Assembly (NCBI GenBank): GCA_015067375.1
Contig: SVMQ01000093.1
Span: 1-8,008 of the forward strand
Direction: 5' to 3'
DNA from: Oscillospiraceae bacterium
GTDB taxonomy: Bacteria; Bacillota; Clostridia; Oscillospirales; Ruminococcaceae
Length of the DNA stretch: 8,008 bases
Shown: one piece after another, positions 7,562 to 8,008 of the stretch
Position numbering within the stretch: position 1 is the stretch's first letter
Layout: each line of letters opens with the position of its first letter
The notes under the pieces: model-generated
Seen by the model: only the letters and a program-made list of their open reading frames with translations
What the model was told of the DNA's origin: nothing
Database searches by the model: none
Position numbers and translations under genes: made by a program

Positions 7562-8008
7562 TAGTATCCTTTCAATTCTGAAATAACTGCTCGTGCAGCG
7601 TTGAAAAGCTCGTCTTCCGTTCCATTGTTGATAATGCAATGCTGTGAACGTTCACGATACCAGCTGATATCATGCTGTGAGGCAAGCCTTGCACGAGCAA
7701 GGTCTTTGTCGATATTATCGCGCGCGATGATACGCTGCAAGCATATCTCAGGCTCCGCGCACACCGATACGATACTGTCACAGATACCCTCAAGCCGTGC
7801 ATCGAACAGCGTAGGTGCGTCGATAAGTACATCGTTATCGGCAGTTTTAATCTTGTCGATAACATTATACGTTATATATGGATAAATAATTCTGTTGAAT
7901 GTCGCACGTTTTTCGCTGTCATTAAAGATCAGCTGCGCTGTTTTTGCTCTGTCGAGAGTTCCGTCAGGTAAAATCAGCTCAGGCGAAAGCTCGGCCGCAA
8001 GCTCATGA
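7561..8008 (-). CDS. coaE: Dephospho-CoA kinase CoaE, C-terminal 148 residues (5' end outside window)
   Basis: The frame enters from the right edge (first full codon at 8007) and ends at TAA 7563-7561. The P-loop that should lie near the N-terminus is outside the window. Visible family features are PDGTLDRAKTAQLIFNDSEK (lid region), RIIYPYI, the core DAPTLFDARL, VCAEPEICLQRIIARDNI followed by ARARLASQ, and the C-terminal IINNGTEDELF. CoaE phosphorylates the 3'-hydroxyl of dephospho-CoA with ATP, the last step of coenzyme A synthesis, in the cytoplasm. It is the first visible gene of the minus-strand string and overlaps the transglycosylase start by one base. In many Firmicutes polA lies just upstream of coaE; that would be right of this window and cannot be checked here. 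Confidence 0.93.
   Translation of the reverse strand, partial: HELAAELSPELILPDGTLDRAKTAQLIFNDSEKRATFNRIIYPYITYNVIDKIKTADNDVLIDAPTLFDARLEGICDSIVSVCAEPEICLQRIIARDNIDKDLARARLASQHDISWYRERSQHCIINNGTEDELFNAARAVISELKGY
7567..7572 (-). promoter_or_regulatory. Ribosome binding site of the transglycosylase, inside coaE
   Basis: AAAGGA lies 5 nt before ATG 7561 on the minus strand, within the last codons of coaE. It decides the 193-residue start over the longer open frame beginning at 7639. Confidence 0.8.

Overview
The window looks like chromosomal DNA of a low-to-moderate-GC, spore-forming type Firmicute of class Clostridia, probably a Ruminococcus-like member of the Oscillospiraceae. The basis is AAAGGAGG-type ribosome binding sites, a YunB sporulation gene, the clostridial coaE / lytic transglycosylase neighbourhood and an M18 aminopeptidase of the type-1 form. 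The genus is an inference from protein character, not something the sequence proves. All eight genes are intact except the two cut by the window ends. I see no insertion sequences, prophage genes, CRISPR arrays, tRNA or rRNA genes.

Left part (1-2700): the 3' end of rarA (replication-associated recombination protein A) runs on the plus strand and collides tail to tail, with a 17-bp coding overlap, with a minus-strand gene for a three-domain S1 RNA-binding protein. After a 205-bp divergent intergenic region with a near-consensus extended -10 promoter comes a plus-strand tyrosine recombinase of the XerC/XerD type. Between its promoter and its ribosome binding site lies a perfect 12-bp inverted repeat with a 4-nt spacer. 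It can also be read as an 11-6-11 Xer-type site. The recombinase gene ends at a strong intrinsic terminator.

Right part (2754-8008): a minus-strand gene string reads, in transcription order, coaE (dephospho-CoA kinase, N-terminus outside the window), a membrane-anchored lytic transglycosylase, an M18 aminopeptidase, yunB (sporulation) and ligA (NAD+-dependent DNA ligase, TTG start). Spacing is tight (1-nt overlap, then 17, 57 and 34 bp), so this is probably one operon with a weak terminator after ligA. Several genes of the window concern genome maintenance (rarA, xer, ligA), while coaE, the transglycosylase and yunB concern cofactor synthesis, wall turnover and sporulation.

The most interesting signals are non-coding. 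(1) In the 57-bp gap before yunB, the Shine-Dalgarno sequence is buried in the right arm of a 13-bp hairpin, and a sigma-E-like promoter is placed so that a transcript starting from it would lack the left arm. This suggests that yunB is translationally silent on operon read-through mRNA but open on a sporulation-specific mRNA. (2) The symmetric 28-bp site directly upstream of the Xer-type recombinase could be its recombination site or its operator. Both are hypotheses with simple tests.
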